From Alkalicoccobacillus porphyridii (GTDB taxonomy: Bacteria > Bacillota > Bacilli > Bacillales > Bacillaceae_D), in contig NZ_VLXZ01000009.1 of NCBI RefSeq assembly GCF_007293315.1, positions 1-64,000 on the forward strand: a stretch of DNA of 64,000 bases, written 5' to 3'. Under the pieces are notes generated by a model that searched no databases, was not told the DNA's origin, and saw only the letters and a program-made list of their open reading frames with translations. Shown piece after piece: positions 27,940 through 37,643 of the stretch (position 1 is its first letter; the number at the start of each line of letters is the position of its first letter). A program made the position numbers and the translations under genes.

Positions 27940-29211
27940 ATGAAAAAACAACCTCTGGCATATCGTATTCGCCCAGCGGTCATTGAGGATGTGATTGGTC
28001 AGGAGCAGCTGCTTGGCAAAGGTGAGCTACTGAGACGTATGGTTGACGCTGGACACTTAAGCTCAATGATTCTATATGGTCCACCAGGAACCGGAAAAAC
28101 ATCCATTGCCAGAGCGATATCCGGAACCATGGGTATTCCGTTTCGATTATTAAATGCCGTCATGCACAATAAAAAAGACATGGAAATTGTTGTAGAAGAA
28201 GCTAAAATGCATGGGCAAATGATTATGATTATGGATGAGGTTCATCGTTTGGATAAGACAAAGCAGGATTTCTTGCTCCCTCATCTTGAAGAAGGACTTA
28301 TCATTATGATTGGTGCCACTACAGCTAACCCTTATCATGCCATCAACCCTGCCATTCGTAGCCGGTGTCATATATTTGAGCTCGTATCATTAACTCCAGA
28401 AGATATAAAACAAGCATTGATTCGAGCTCTAGAGGATACAAAAGAAGGCTATGGAAGTCAACAGATTCAAGTAGATGATGATGCATTAGACCATTTGTCC
28501 AGAGCATGCGGTGGTGATGCACGCTCAGCATTAAATGGACTAGAAATTGCAATCCTTTCAACCGCGAAGCCAAAAGACGGACCAAAGCATATTACCAAAC
28601 AAATAGCGGAGAAAAGTATACAAAAGAAAAGCTATCAGCACGATAAAGATGGGGATGGGCACTACGACGTTCTTTCTGCATTCCAGAAATCCATTCGCGG
28701 TAGTGATGTGAATGCTGCACTGCACTACCTAGCTCGCTTAATTGAAGCCGGGGACTTAGTCAGTATATGCAGACGGTTACTTGTTATTTCATATGAGGAT
28801 ATTGGACTCGCAAGCCCCCAAGCAGGCGAACGAACCTTATCCGCTATTGAAGCAGCAGAACGTCTTGGCTTTCCTGAGGCACGAATTCCTCTAGCGAACG
28901 CCGTCATTGAGCTTTGCCTTTCTCCCAAATCTAACAGTGGCATCTCCGCCATTGATCTTGCTTTGGCTGACCTCCGTGAAGGAGGAATTGGAGAAATCCC
29001 AGCCTATTTAAAGGATGCCCATTATAAGGGCGCAGCTCAGCTTGGCAGAGGTTTAACATACAAGTATCCTCATGATTTTAGCAGTGGCTGGGTGAAGCAA
29101 CAATATCTACCCGATCCCTTAAAAAATAAGAGGTACTACACGCCTAAAAAGACAGGGAAGTTCGAGTCTGCCTTAAGTGATATCTATAACAATTTAAATC
29201 AGAAATCATAA
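27940..29211 (+). CDS. rarA: Replication-associated recombination protein RarA
   Basis: 423 aa AAA+ ATPase of the clamp-loader family (MgsA/YrvN). Walker A GPPGTGKT at 47-54, Walker B IMIMDEVHR, sensor 1 IGATTANPYHAINPAIRSR; the C-terminal tetramerisation domain has YLARLIEAGD...EDIGLASPQA. It acts at stalled forks and gaps. AAGGAGATGAAGAA precedes the ATG. The 665 bp upstream carry modules B, A and C. Confidence 0.95.
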   Translation: MKKQPLAYRIRPAVIEDVIGQEQLLGKGELLRRMVDAGHLSSMILYGPPGTGKTSIARAISGTMGIPFRLLNAVMHNKKDMEIVVEEAKMHGQMIMIMDEVHRLDKTKQDFLLPHLEEGLIIMIGATTANPYHAINPAIRSRCHIFELVSLTPEDIKQALIRALEDTKEGYGSQQIQVDDDALDHLSRACGGDARSALNGLEIAILSTAKPKDGPKHITKQIAEKSIQKKSYQHDKDGDGHYDVLSAFQKSIRGSDVNAALHYLARLIEAGDLVSICRRLLVISYEDIGLASPQAGERTLSAIEAAERLGFPEARIPLANAVIELCLSPKSNSGISAIDLALADLREGGIGEIPAYLKDAHYKGAAQLGRGLTYKYPHDFSSGWVKQQYLPDPLKNKRYYTPKKTGKFESALSDIYNNLNQKS

Positions 29212-29212
29212 A

Positions 29213-29257
29213 AAAGCTTGTCGGCTGTTTCAATGAATGAAACGGTCGACAAGCTTT
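29213..29257. terminator. Bidirectional terminator, rarA / kinase
   Basis: AAAGCTTGTCG..TGTTTCA / TGAAAC..TCGACAAGCTTT between convergent genes, flanked by A and T runs. Confidence 0.9.
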
Positions 29258-29264
29258 ACTTTAT

Positions 29265-31391
29265 TTATGTTGTATAGATAGGCAAACTAAGTGTAAAAGT
29301 CGTTCCTGCGTCTTCCTCACTTTTAACAACTAAAGATCCTTCTAATTCTTCGGCAATGCGAAAGCAGGTCATTAAACCAAGACCAGTCCCTTGATTTTTT
29401 GTGGTAAAAAAAGGTGTGCCAATTCGCTCTAATGTTTGCTTACTCATTCCGACGCCTGTGTCCTGTATTATGATATCAATAACCCCCTCGTCTTTTGCAA
29501 GGGCATGGATGTTCAGTTTTCCACCTTTAGGCATAGCCTCGATAGCATTCCTAACAAGATTAATGATAATTTGCTGAACCTTATTTGCATCCACCCAAGC
29601 ATGTGGGATATTATCTACGAACATTGATAACTCTATATTTTTAGCCAATGCCTCCGTATAATACATTTGCTCGGTATCTTGGAGGATTTGGCTGATATCT
29701 GTTTCTTTGCGATTCACCTCTGAAGGGCTGGCCATGTTTAGTAAATCTTTAATGATATGGTTTACTCGATCAATTTCCCTCACCAGTAATTCAAATTGAT
29801 CTTTTTTGCCTTGATCCTTCTCATCTTTTTCAAATAGCTGCAAAAACCCTTTAATGGTGCTAAGTGGATTTCGAATCTCGTGCGCAAACCCAGCTGCAAG
29901 CTCACCTACAGCTTTTGACTTCTCTGAGCGTAAAAGCTGTTGCTGCATCATTCTTTTTTCTGTAACATCATTAAAAACAACTAATGTGTCCTGTTCCACT
30001 GAATCAGGCGAACAATCACCTTCTAGCCTAGATACACTCACAAAAAAAGTATACGGTTGTTTATCAAGGATACACGTACATTCGTAACGGCTAACATGCT
30101 CTCCTTTTTCAATGATGTTAGCGCCATTTAAAAAGGCCTTTAGTCTTTTATGATTTGATGCCGCAGTCTGAAGGCTAACACCAAGAACCTCCTCCCGTCT
30201 CACATGAAAAAGACGTTCACAGCTAGAATTAAATGTAGTGATGAGCTGGTCCTTCTTAGTGAAAGCAAATACACCATTATCTGTTGTTTCCACTATCAAA
30301 CTTGATTTTTGAAGGATTTGTTCCCTTTCAATTAATTTAGCTGTCATCATTTTAAAAGCTCGTGATAACGTATCCGCCTCTTGGTAATAACCATAAGTCA
30401 GTGGCTCAACTTTCTTACGGAATGTGAAATTCGCTGTAGCAATCACCAGCTTCTCAATGGGAATTACGATAAAATGTGATAGCTTAAAAACAGCAAACAG
30501 AGTTACAAGAAATACAAAGGTGAACAATGCTAAATAAGTTATTAACAAATACTGTTGCGGCGTTTCCAATTGATGTTGAGGCACTGAAACCCCTACAAAC
30601 CAACTACTTTCATCTTCTTGAGAACGTATCTCGTGAAAAAATTGAATCATTTGGTTTGTAGGATTAAAGTAAGCTTCTCCAGAATCAACTAGCTCCTGAA
30701 ATTCCCCATCTCCAAAATCATTCATCTCAAAGTAATTGTTATGTAAAACAAGCTCTCTATTTGGATGGGAGATAAATTCACCTTGATGATTAATTAAAAA
30801 TGCATAGTCCGTGCGATCCATTTCTATATGAGTAAAATTAGGGTGATTCAGCTTTTTTCTTACTTCAGTAACATCCACAAACCCTGCTAATCTACCTATT
30901 AATTCATCCTGATGATTATATACGGATTGACTCATAATAAATGTAGGTTCTCGAGGAAAGAGCATCGTACTATCTTCTAGAGTGATTAACTCGCTATCTG
31001 TTATCTGAAAAGGAGATTCAAACAGCAAATCGCTAATTGACTCCTGTTTATGTATAGAAACTACTTGTTGATTTGTAATAAGCATCACATCTAAAAAGTA
31101 AGGGTAAGATGATTGGAAAGCTAACAACTCACTACGAATGGCTTCCTCGTCTGCTTCAACATCACGAATTGTGGAATCTAACGCAAAACGCTCAAGATTA
31201 CTCTTACGCTCAGATAGAAAATCTTCCAAGCTTTCAGCGCGACTTCGAGAGAGCAACATCAGAGTTTCTTCCATTTGTGAGGATAAGTTATCCTTTTGAT
31301 GGAGATACATAACGATACCCACAAGTATTAAAGGCACAAATGTTACACATGAAAAAAAGAGTATTAATTTGGATCGTAATGTATAAAACAT
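29265..31391 (-). CDS. Orphan sporulation-type sensor histidine kinase
   Basis: 708 aa. TM1 at about 12-30; extracytoplasmic sensor domain of about 240 residues (probably double Cache); TM2 at about 285-305; HAMP; PAS (about 365-475); HisKA with phospho-acceptor His near residue 504 in AGFAHEIRNPLSTIKGFLQLF; then HATPase (NLVRNAIEAM, DTGVGM, GTGLGL). The HisKA sequence is of the KinB/KinC/KinE phosphorelay type, and no response regulator is adjacent, so feeding Spo0F is a reasonable inference. ATG 31391 is preferred over GTG 31397. Confidence 0.85.
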   Translation of the reverse strand: MFYTLRSKLILFFSCVTFVPLILVGIVMYLHQKDNLSSQMEETLMLLSRSRAESLEDFLSERKSNLERFALDSTIRDVEADEEAIRSELLAFQSSYPYFLDVMLITNQQVVSIHKQESISDLLFESPFQITDSELITLEDSTMLFPREPTFIMSQSVYNHQDELIGRLAGFVDVTEVRKKLNHPNFTHIEMDRTDYAFLINHQGEFISHPNRELVLHNNYFEMNDFGDGEFQELVDSGEAYFNPTNQMIQFFHEIRSQEDESSWFVGVSVPQHQLETPQQYLLITYLALFTFVFLVTLFAVFKLSHFIVIPIEKLVIATANFTFRKKVEPLTYGYYQEADTLSRAFKMMTAKLIEREQILQKSSLIVETTDNGVFAFTKKDQLITTFNSSCERLFHVRREEVLGVSLQTAASNHKRLKAFLNGANIIEKGEHVSRYECTCILDKQPYTFFVSVSRLEGDCSPDSVEQDTLVVFNDVTEKRMMQQQLLRSEKSKAVGELAAGFAHEIRNPLSTIKGFLQLFEKDEKDQGKKDQFELLVREIDRVNHIIKDLLNMASPSEVNRKETDISQILQDTEQMYYTEALAKNIELSMFVDNIPHAWVDANKVQQIIINLVRNAIEAMPKGGKLNIHALAKDEGVIDIIIQDTGVGMSKQTLERIGTPFFTTKNQGTGLGLMTCFRIAEELEGSLVVKSEEDAGTTFTLSLPIYTT

Positions 31392-31533
31392 AGGCACCTC
31401 ATTTTACCTTCCAAAACGTGAAAATCTATGACTATTGTCTTAGTTTACACTTTTTTCGACAAAAACAAAAGCGACCACTGCACCCGTAACGCTATCGCGG
31501 ATTAGAATTTACTTATTTTTTTCTATGACACTG

Positions 31534-31563
31534 GTATACATATGAAGTGATTTGGAAAAAGTA
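31534..31563 (+). promoter_or_regulatory. Putative sigma-F promoter of the rsfA-like gene
   Basis: GTATA (31534-31538), a 15-bp spacer and GGAAAAAGTA (31554-31563). Both boxes fit the published B. subtilis forespore sigma-F consensus (GYWTA; GGNRANANTW) with standard spacing. B. subtilis rsfA is under sigma-F/sigma-G control, so the site is where biology predicts. Confidence 0.72.
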
Positions 31564-31629
31564 GTATTACACATGCAAACGCAACAAAGACATTTGCTTT
31601 TGTACGCAATGGATGAAAGGATGATATAT

Positions 31630-32265
31630 ATGAAAGTCAGACAAGATGCTTGGTCTCATGAAGATGATGTTCTCCTAGCAGAGACTGTATTAACTCACAT
31701 AAAAGATGGAAGTACGCAGCTTCGAGCATTTGATGAAGTTGGGGATGCATTAAATCGGACGTCAGCTGCATGCGGTTTCAGATGGAACGCCGTAGTTAGA
31801 CAGAAGCATTTAAAGGCAATTGCAGATGCAAAAAGGGAGCGAAAAGAACGCAAACGAGCAGCAGGATTCACCTATTATTCCTCTGATCGAACTGTTTGGG
31901 CTCCGCCCTCAATGTTATATGCACCCGTCGAACAAACAGAGCAATCTATTGAACAGCCAAGCCTTGATCACATTATTAAATCATTACAGCAATTTGCTCA
32001 ATCTCTAAAAAAACAAAATCAAACAAGCCATGCCATGCAGGACGTTCTAGCAGAAAATGAGCAGCTTAAACAACAAACCTATGAATTAAAGCAAGATCTG
32101 CAAAAAATGAAACAGGATAATAGCATCATTGAAGAAGATTACCAGTCCCTTATTCAAATTATGAATCGTGCAAGACGGATGGCCATTTTAGAAGATGAAG
32201 AGGCTTTATCTAGTGCAGCATTTAAAATGGACAAAAACGGCAACCTTGAAAAAGTAGCCAAATAA
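31630..32265 (+). CDS. RsfA family prespore-specific transcriptional regulator
   Basis: 211 aa. An N-terminal Myb/SANT-like DNA-binding domain (RQDAWSHEDDVLLAETVLTHIKDG...FDEVGDALNRTSAACGFRWNAVVR) is followed by a variable linker and a C-terminal coiled coil (about 130-190, LAENEQLKQQTYELKQDLQKMKQD). The family includes RsfA and YlbO; RsfA tunes sigma-F-dependent genes in the forespore. ATG 31630 follows AAAGGATG at about 8 nt; earlier ATGs in frame lie on or before the putative -10 box. Confidence 0.88.
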   Translation: MKVRQDAWSHEDDVLLAETVLTHIKDGSTQLRAFDEVGDALNRTSAACGFRWNAVVRQKHLKAIADAKRERKERKRAAGFTYYSSDRTVWAPPSMLYAPVEQTEQSIEQPSLDHIIKSLQQFAQSLKKQNQTSHAMQDVLAENEQLKQQTYELKQDLQKMKQDNSIIEEDYQSLIQIMNRARRMAILEDEEALSSAAFKMDKNGNLEKVAK

Positions 32266-32277
32266 GCAGATAAAAAT

Positions 32278-32311
32278 AAACCCCGTACCTCTTTTAAGAG
32301 ATACGGGGTTT
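32278..32311. terminator. Bidirectional terminator, rsfA-like / tcdA
   Basis: AAACCCCGTA..CTCTT / AAGAG..TACGGGGTTT; a near-perfect stem between convergent genes. Confidence 0.92.
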
Positions 32312-32317
32312 ATTTGT

Positions 32318-33088
32318 TTATTTATCTGTGCGATTAATTTCAATTCCGTCCAACAGCTTTGTAATGACATGCCCCGCCATAATTAACCCACAAACGGAAG
32401 GCACAAATGCATTAGAGGAAGGAGGCATTTTCGCTTTACGAATCGGTCCATGCTCTGCCTTTTCAGGCACGATTTCTTTTCGAATATCCTCTCTGATACG
32501 GATAGGCTGTTCATCAGAGAATACTACTTCCACACCTTTATAGATCTTTGATTGTTTTAATTTTCTACGTACAACTCTTGCTATAGGATCATAGGATGTC
32601 TTTGAAATGTCTGCAATTCTCAGCTTGGTGGGGTCCATTTTGTTTGCAACTCCCATGCTTGAAATAATTGGAATCCCTCGCTCAAGACACTCTTTCATTA
32701 AATGAACCTTATAGGAAATGGTATCACTAGCATCAATAACATAGTCAATGCCTTGTTCAAAAAACTGTTCATAGGTTTCTTCAGTATAGAACATTTTTAA
32801 TGCGATAACTTCACACTCAGCATTAATATCAAGGATTCGTTCCTGCATTAACTCAACCTTTGGGCGACCAACTGTTGAAAGCAAGGCATGGATTTGACGG
32901 TTTACGTTTGTGATATCTACATCATCTTTGTCGACAAGAACCAATCGACCGACTCCAGAACGTGCTAATGCTTCAGCAGAAAAGGATCCAACTCCCCCTA
33001 TTCCAAGTACGGCAACTGTTTTTCCTTTTAACTGGTTCAATCCATCGTGTCCGATGGCTAATTCATTTCTCGAAAATTGGTGCAGCAT
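32318..33088 (-). CDS. tcdA: tRNA threonylcarbamoyladenosine dehydratase TcdA
   Basis: 256 aa, E1-like ThiF/MoeB fold (YrvM, CsdL). The nucleotide loop VLGIGGVGSFSAEALARSGVGRLVLVDKDDVDITNVNRQ and the second-half VVRRKLKQ are typical. It adenylates and dehydrates t6A37 to cyclic ct6A in ANN-decoding tRNAs. GAAGGGAG precedes the ATG. As in B. subtilis, 6S-1 RNA lies between this gene and aspS. Confidence 0.93.
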   Translation of the reverse strand: MLHQFSRNELAIGHDGLNQLKGKTVAVLGIGGVGSFSAEALARSGVGRLVLVDKDDVDITNVNRQIHALLSTVGRPKVELMQERILDINAECEVIALKMFYTEETYEQFFEQGIDYVIDASDTISYKVHLMKECLERGIPIISSMGVANKMDPTKLRIADISKTSYDPIARVVRRKLKQSKIYKGVEVVFSDEQPIRIREDIRKEIVPEKAEHGPIRKAKMPPSSNAFVPSVCGLIMAGHVITKLLDGIEINRTDK

Positions 33089-33196
33089 GCTGTTAAGAAG
33101 CTCCCTTCAATTACAAATCTTTAATTCTACTATTTATATAACCCGATTAACTATATCATGAGGCGCAAAATAAAGAAACGCCTATAAATTGACAAA

Positions 33197-33222
33197 TAAA
33201 AAACGCCTCCTAAAGGAGACAT
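33197..33222 (-). terminator. Terminator of 6S RNA
   Basis: Leftward: GTCTCC, loop TTTA, GGAGGC then TTTTTT. It lies about 20 nt beyond the closing stem of the 6S RNA. Confidence 0.82.
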
Positions 33223-33239
33223 TACGGTCGTCTAATTAA

Positions 33240-33432
33240 ATATAAATCCCGAATATGCCGTAGATCTATGGTTTTTGAACCTGCGAAGCAGGTGGGTGCC
33301 ATGTATTTATGCTTTTACGTCCTCAAATCGTACGAGGCTTGTAATCCTATAAATAACGATCAGGCTCCCTATCAAAAGGTGTTGGCTCAAAAAAGAACAA
33401 GAGAATACGAGCATCTCAGGATTTATTTTATT
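33240..33432 (-). ncRNA. bsrA: 6S RNA (6S-1 / BsrA type)
   Basis: About 193 nt between tcdA and aspS, the B. subtilis bsrA position. The ends form a long closing helix: AAATCCTGAG..ATGC(T)CGTA near the 5' end pairs with TACGGCAT..TTCGGGATTT near the 3' end. The interior has long single-stranded stretches forming the central bubble, with a small stable hairpin ACCTGCTTCGCAGGT on its 3' side and an apical CCTC..GAGG stem. It would sequester sigma-A RNA polymerase in stationary phase. Confidence 0.87.
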
Positions 33433-33438
33433 GATTCA

Positions 33439-33467
33439 ATTGTACCACGAGAGCTTTCACTGTGCAA
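33439..33467 (-). promoter_or_regulatory. 6S RNA promoter
   Basis: Leftward TTGCAC (33467-33462), 17-bp spacer, TACAAT (33444-33439), placing the start at about 33432. Confidence 0.82.
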
Positions 33468-33567
33468 TAAATACGCTTAAAAAAGCATGAATAATCTACA
33501 GTTTAGAACATTTGTTAGTTAGGGTATGATAGTGCATAAGGAGTTTAAAGACAGGAGGATTCTACCT

Positions 33568-33867
33568 ATGGAACCACTTGCTACACATCGGTGCATTGAA
33601 GTAAAACAAGAGATTGGCTGGATTGAGAAACGAACGGTTGAAACGTCCTTTGATCTTCATCTATTTGAAGATCGAATTGAAGTGAAAGACACCCATTATC
33701 CAATTAAAACCGTACTCGATATATCCTACCGATTAGAGAAGGATAAAATCGGCTTTTTGTATTTGCATACAACTGGAGGAATTAGAACTTACTTTATTAA
33801 GCAGGATCCTTCTAAATTGATAGAGGAATTTAAGGTACTAATGCCTTCAACTAAACATCGGATGTAG
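33568..33867 (+). CDS. Hypothetical PH-like small protein
   Basis: 99 aa, no signal or membrane segment. Alternating beta-strand pattern with FDLHLFEDRIEVKDTHYPIKTVLDISYR...GFLYLHTTGGIRTYFIKQDPSKLIEEF, which ends in one helix and resembles small bacterial PH-like domains. AGGAGG lies 9 nt before ATG 33568, so it is a real gene; the longer frame to 33526 has no site. Function unknown. Confidence 0.72.
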   Translation: MEPLATHRCIEVKQEIGWIEKRTVETSFDLHLFEDRIEVKDTHYPIKTVLDISYRLEKDKIGFLYLHTTGGIRTYFIKQDPSKLIEEFKVLMPSTKHRM

Positions 33868-33944
33868 TCTAAAGACCATGGTATCAGCCATTCTTTTGAA
33901 TAAATAACATCGATGTATCGATGTGAAGAGAAGGAGCAAGGCTA

Positions 33945-34050
33945 ATGTGTTGTTGCTCCGGCTGCCGCTACCGAAAATGGGGGCACGCTTCCCGCGGGAA
34001 GGTAATGAGCTAACTCGACTTCGTCGATTTATCTCATTGAACCTTTTCAT
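33945..34050 (-). repeat. Dispersed repeat module B, copy 4
   Basis: Complement contains GATGAAAAGGTTCAATGAG, ATAAATCGACGAAGTCGAG, the palindrome CTTCCCGCGGGAAG and GCGTGCCCCC..TAGCGGCAGCCG. Here module C abuts B directly on its right side. Confidence 0.75.
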
Positions 34051-34090
34051 CCCGCAGGTGTCGGCCCTCCATTTTCGTCCGCTTGTTTAG
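34051..34090 (+). repeat. Dispersed module C, copy 3
   Basis: CCCGCAGGTGTCGGCCC then TCCATTTTCGTCCGCTTG. In this locus C lies between B and A rather than beyond A, indicating modular shuffling. Confidence 0.7.
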
Positions 34091-34196
34091 AGAGGTATTG
34101 GAATTAGGATTTATACATGCTTTTTCATAAGGCAACAACTCTCTGGGTAACTTCCTTTAATTCTTGGCAAACTGCTCATTTTGTCTAATCAAAATG

Positions 34197-34320
34197 AGCG
34201 GAAGGAGAAACCGTAGACTCCCTACGGAACAGAGCGAGGCCGACCGACATTGAAGGAGTGTTCTTCTCCTTCAAGGGCTGAGGCCGTTCCCGTGGAAATC
34301 GTAGGTTTCTCCTGTAGCGG
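34197..34320 (+). repeat. Structured repeat module A, copy 3
   Basis: Outer stem GGAGAAACC (34204-34212) / GGTTTCTCC (34304-34312); middle ACGGAAC (34224-34230) / GTTCCCGT (34286-34293); apical TTGAAGGAG (34250-34258) / CTCCTTCAA (34266-34274). The conserved linker GATGACTTTTC follows at 34341. Confidence 0.88.
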
Positions 34321-34512
34321 GCACGTAAGCTTAATACTAGATGACTTTTCCTAAAACTATTCATACCTGGTGCCTACTAATAAGCGGACAAAATAGAGGC
34401 TACTGAAAAAAGCTTTATAGAGTATATACATAGTTATCTACATTACGCGCATCGGTGGTTCTTCTTCGGGTGTTATCCATTTTTTTCGTACACTAGTCAC
34501 TATTTTGAGCGT

Positions 34513-34544
34513 AAAAAAAGACGCAGCTCTCTGCGTCTTTTTTT
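34513..34544. terminator. aspS terminator
   Basis: Perfect AAAAAAAGACGCAG / CTGCGTCTTTTTTT stem with loop CTCT; bidirectional. Confidence 0.93.
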
Positions 34545-34546
34545 AC

Positions 34547-36334
34547 TTATAGCTTTACTTCTTCAGACCGTTTCTTTCCAATCACAGAAAGGTTTAAGTC
34601 GATAAGCTGTTCTACACTTACTTCTGCTGGTGCGTTGGTTAACAAGTCGCTGGCGCTTGCTGTTTTTGGGAAGGCAATTGTGTCGCGTAGGTTGTTTTTG
34701 CCTGCAAGCAACATGACCATACGATCCAATCCTAATGCAATCCCGCCGTGTGGTGGCGTGCCGTATTCAAAGGCTTCCATCAAGAATCCGAACTCCTCAC
34801 GAGCTGCCTCTTCGGTAAAACCTAAAGCTTTAAACATTTTCTCTTGCACGTCTCGTTTGTAAATACGCTGTGAACCTCCACCAAGCTCATAACCATTAAG
34901 AACAAGGTCATAGGCTTCTGCACGAACCTTTTCAGGCTCACTTCCTAATAGATGCATATCTTCTTTTAATGGGCTCGTAAATGGATGATGAGCTGCGACA
35001 AAACGGTGTGCATCTTCATCGTATTCAAGTAGTGGGAAATTCATAACCCATAGGAAATTAAACGCCTCTTTATTGATTAAATCAAACTCTTTGCCAAATT
35101 TCATTCGCAGGGCGCCTAGGCTGTTCTGAACAACACTTGCTTTGTCGGCTCCAAAGAATAACAAGTCACCTGCTTCAGCATCAAGCGCAGTCTGCAAAGA
35201 AGCTGCTGCTGATTCATCAAAGAACTTCGCGATTGGACCTTTAAGGCCTTCTTCTTCAACCTTTAACCAAGCAAGGCCTTTTGCTCCGTATGGCTTTACA
35301 AATTCGCTTAAAGCGTCAATTTCTTTACGAGACAGCTTTGAAGCTCCACCTTTAAGATTTAGCCCTTTAACCATTCCACCTGAGTTTAAGGCGTTTTGGA
35401 ACACTTTAAATTCAGTACTTTTAGCTACCTCATTTAAATCAATTAATTCCATACCAAAGCGTGTATCTGGCTTATCAGAACCAAAACGATTCATCGCTTC
35501 ATCATATGAAATCCGCTTAAATGGAGTCGGAATATCGATGCCATGAATTTTCTTTAAGAGTCCAGACATCATCTGCTCCATCATAAGGATTAGCTCTTCT
35601 GTTCCCATAAACGATGTTTCAATATCCACTTGAGTGAATTCAGGCTGACGGTCTGCACGTAAGTCTTCATCACGGAAGCAACGAACGATCTGATAATAAC
35701 GCTCAAAGCCGGACACCATTAATAGCTGTTTGAAAATTTGCGGTGACTGTGGCAAAGCATAAAAGCTACCGTGATGAACACGACTTGGTACTAGATAATC
35801 ACGAGCTCCTTCTGGTGTGCTCTTAGTCAGCATTGGTGTTTCAATTTCGTAAAAGGTTTGCTCATCAAGGAAATCACGGATGAATTTAGTGGTTTGATGA
35901 CGCAACTTGAAAACCTCTTGCATGTCCGGACGGCGAAGATCTAGATAACGATATTTCAAACGAACGTCTTCTGAAGCGTCCGTATCTGCTTCAATTTGGA
36001 AAGGTAATGATTTAGACGCATTTAATATTTCAATGTCTGAAACATGAATCTCTATTTCACCTGTCGCTAATTTTTCATTAATTGTTTTTTCGTTACGTTT
36101 CACTACTGTACCTGTTACAGCGACAACATATTCATTTCGTACCTTTTCAGCGATAGCCAGTGCTTCTTGATTGTCTGGACTAAATACTACCTGTACCAGG
36201 CCAGAACGGTCCCGCACATCCAGGAAGATAACCTGACCTAAATCCCGACGTCGTTGCACCCATCCTTTTAACTCTACCTGTTGTCCTTCAAGCTGTGCAT
36301 GTAATTCTCCACATTGATGTGTTCTCCCACTCAT
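34547..36334 (-). CDS. aspS: Aspartyl-tRNA synthetase
   Basis: 595 aa. Class IIb: N-terminal OB anticodon-binding domain (to about 105), catalytic domain with motif 2 [18 protein letters not shown], a bacterial GAD insertion (about 310-420) and motif 3 [13 protein letters not shown]. The bacterial-type insertion is present. Overlaps hisS by 4 bp (ATGA), so translationally coupled. Confidence 0.96.
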   Translation of the reverse strand: MSGRTHQCGELHAQLEGQQVELKGWVQRRRDLGQVIFLDVRDRSGLVQVVFSPDNQEALAIAEKVRNEYVVAVTGTVVKRNEKTINEKLATGEIEIHVSDIEILNASKSLPFQIEADTDASEDVRLKYRYLDLRRPDMQEVFKLRHQTTKFIRDFLDEQTFYEIETPMLTKSTPEGARDYLVPSRVHHGSFYALPQSPQIFKQLLMVSGFERYYQIVRCFRDEDLRADRQPEFTQVDIETSFMGTEELILMMEQMMSGLLKKIHGIDIPTPFKRISYDEAMNRFGSDKPDTRFGMELIDLNEVAKSTEFKVFQNALNSGGMVKGLNLKGGASKLSRKEIDALSEFVKPYGAKGLAWLKVEEEGLKGPIAKFFDESAAASLQTALDAEAGDLLFFGADKASVVQNSLGALRMKFGKEFDLINKEAFNFLWVMNFPLLEYDEDAHRFVAAHHPFTSPLKEDMHLLGSEPEKVRAEAYDLVLNGYELGGGSQRIYKRDVQEKMFKALGFTEEAAREEFGFLMEAFEYGTPPHGGIALGLDRMVMLLAGKNNLRDTIAFPKTASASDLLTNAPAEVSVEQLIDLNLSVIGKKRSEEVKL

Positions 36335-37617
36335 CTTACTTGCCCTCCTTCAATCTCTTTTTTAATGTATTGAATAAAATCAGTCAGCGGCTGTGAAACC
36401 TGTTCGCCTGTTTGCATATTTTTTATGACAATACTGTTATCAGCCAATTCATTTTCACCTAACACTGCTGTAAAACGAGCATTCAAGCGATCTGCTGTTT
36501 TAAACTGGCCCTTCATCTTTTTATCAAGATAATCCTTATCCGCACTAATTCCCGCCTGTCTTAACTGATATAAAAGTTCCACGGATTTATTTTTGGCTTC
36601 ATCACCTAATGCCACAAGATAACAATCAATGGATGGCTCCGCCTCTTTCACCAGGTTCTCTGCTTTAAGAGCCATAATAAGTCTTTCGATACTAAAAGCA
36701 AAACCGATTCCAGGTGTGCTTGGACCGCCTACCTCTTCTACTAAACCGTCGTAACGACCCCCACCACATAAAGTGGTAATGGCACCAAAACCTTCTCCCT
36801 CGGCCATCACCTCAAAAGCTGTGTGATAGTAATAATCCAGTCCACGAACAAGCGTTGGATCAATTACATAAGGAAGTCCGATTTGATCAAGGTGTGCCTT
36901 TACCTGTTCAAAGTATTGGCGTGACTCTTCATTTAGATAATCCAAGATAGATGGAGCTGTTTTCATTAACGGATTATCACGATCTTTTTTACAATCAAGA
37001 ATCCGGAGAGGGTTCTTCTCTAATCGCATCTGACAGTCTGAGCAAAACTCATGAATGCTTGGCTTAAAGTGGTCAATAAGTGCTTGACGGTGAGCTTCTC
37101 GACTTTCTTTGTCCCCTAAGCTATTTAGAACAAGCTTTGTATTTGTGATGCCTACTTCCTTGTAGATATCCATCACAAGTGCTAATACCTCTGCATCAAT
37201 AGCTGGATCGGCACTACCCATAGCCTCTACACCAAACTGAACAAACTGACGCATCCGACCAGATTGAGGACGCTCGTAACGGAACATGGGTCCGTAATAA
37301 TAAAGCTTGTTTGGCTGAGTTGCCCAACCATGTATTTTATGCTGAACATATGCACGAGCAACGGAAGCTGTACCCTCAGGTCGAAGCGTTAAATTCCGAT
37401 CACCGCGGTCCTTAAAGGTGTACATTTCTTTTTGCACAATATCTGTTGTATCTCCAACCGTGCGAGTAAATAATTCAGTGTGCTCAAAAATCGGAGTACG
37501 AATTTCTCTAAAGTTGTAGCGGCGGCAAACCTCCTGCGCCTTCGTCTCAATAAATTGCCAAATTTCGCTCTCCCCAGGCAAAATATCCTGAGTGCCGCGT
37601 GGAATTTGAATGTTCAT
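36331..37617 (-). CDS. hisS: Histidyl-tRNA synthetase
   Basis: 428 aa. Class II; N-terminus [16 protein letters not shown], motif 2 [20 protein letters not shown], the histidine-specific [15 protein letters not shown], motif 3 [11 protein letters not shown], and a C-terminal anticodon-binding domain (about 330-428). Start 37617 has CAGGAGGAG upstream; the longer reading begins inside the T-box terminator. First gene of hisS-aspS. Confidence 0.95.
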   Translation of the reverse strand: MNIQIPRGTQDILPGESEIWQFIETKAQEVCRRYNFREIRTPIFEHTELFTRTVGDTTDIVQKEMYTFKDRGDRNLTLRPEGTASVARAYVQHKIHGWATQPNKLYYYGPMFRYERPQSGRMRQFVQFGVEAMGSADPAIDAEVLALVMDIYKEVGITNTKLVLNSLGDKESREAHRQALIDHFKPSIHEFCSDCQMRLEKNPLRILDCKKDRDNPLMKTAPSILDYLNEESRQYFEQVKAHLDQIGLPYVIDPTLVRGLDYYYHTAFEVMAEGEGFGAITTLCGGGRYDGLVEEVGGPSTPGIGFAFSIERLIMALKAENLVKEAEPSIDCYLVALGDEAKNKSVELLYQLRQAGISADKDYLDKKMKGQFKTADRLNARFTAVLGENELADNSIVIKNMQTGEQVSQPLTDFIQYIKKEIEGGQVR

Positions 37618-37643
37618 GCTCTTCTCCTCCTGGTTCTGCTCAA

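Noticed and set aside
33268-33480. 70-codon plus-strand ORF
   Set aside because: It lies entirely on the complement of the 6S RNA gene and its promoter, with no usable ribosome-binding site.
33945-34320. Small protein genes within the composite repeat
   Set aside because: Reading frames are not shared between copies, and base changes follow stem pairing rather than codons.
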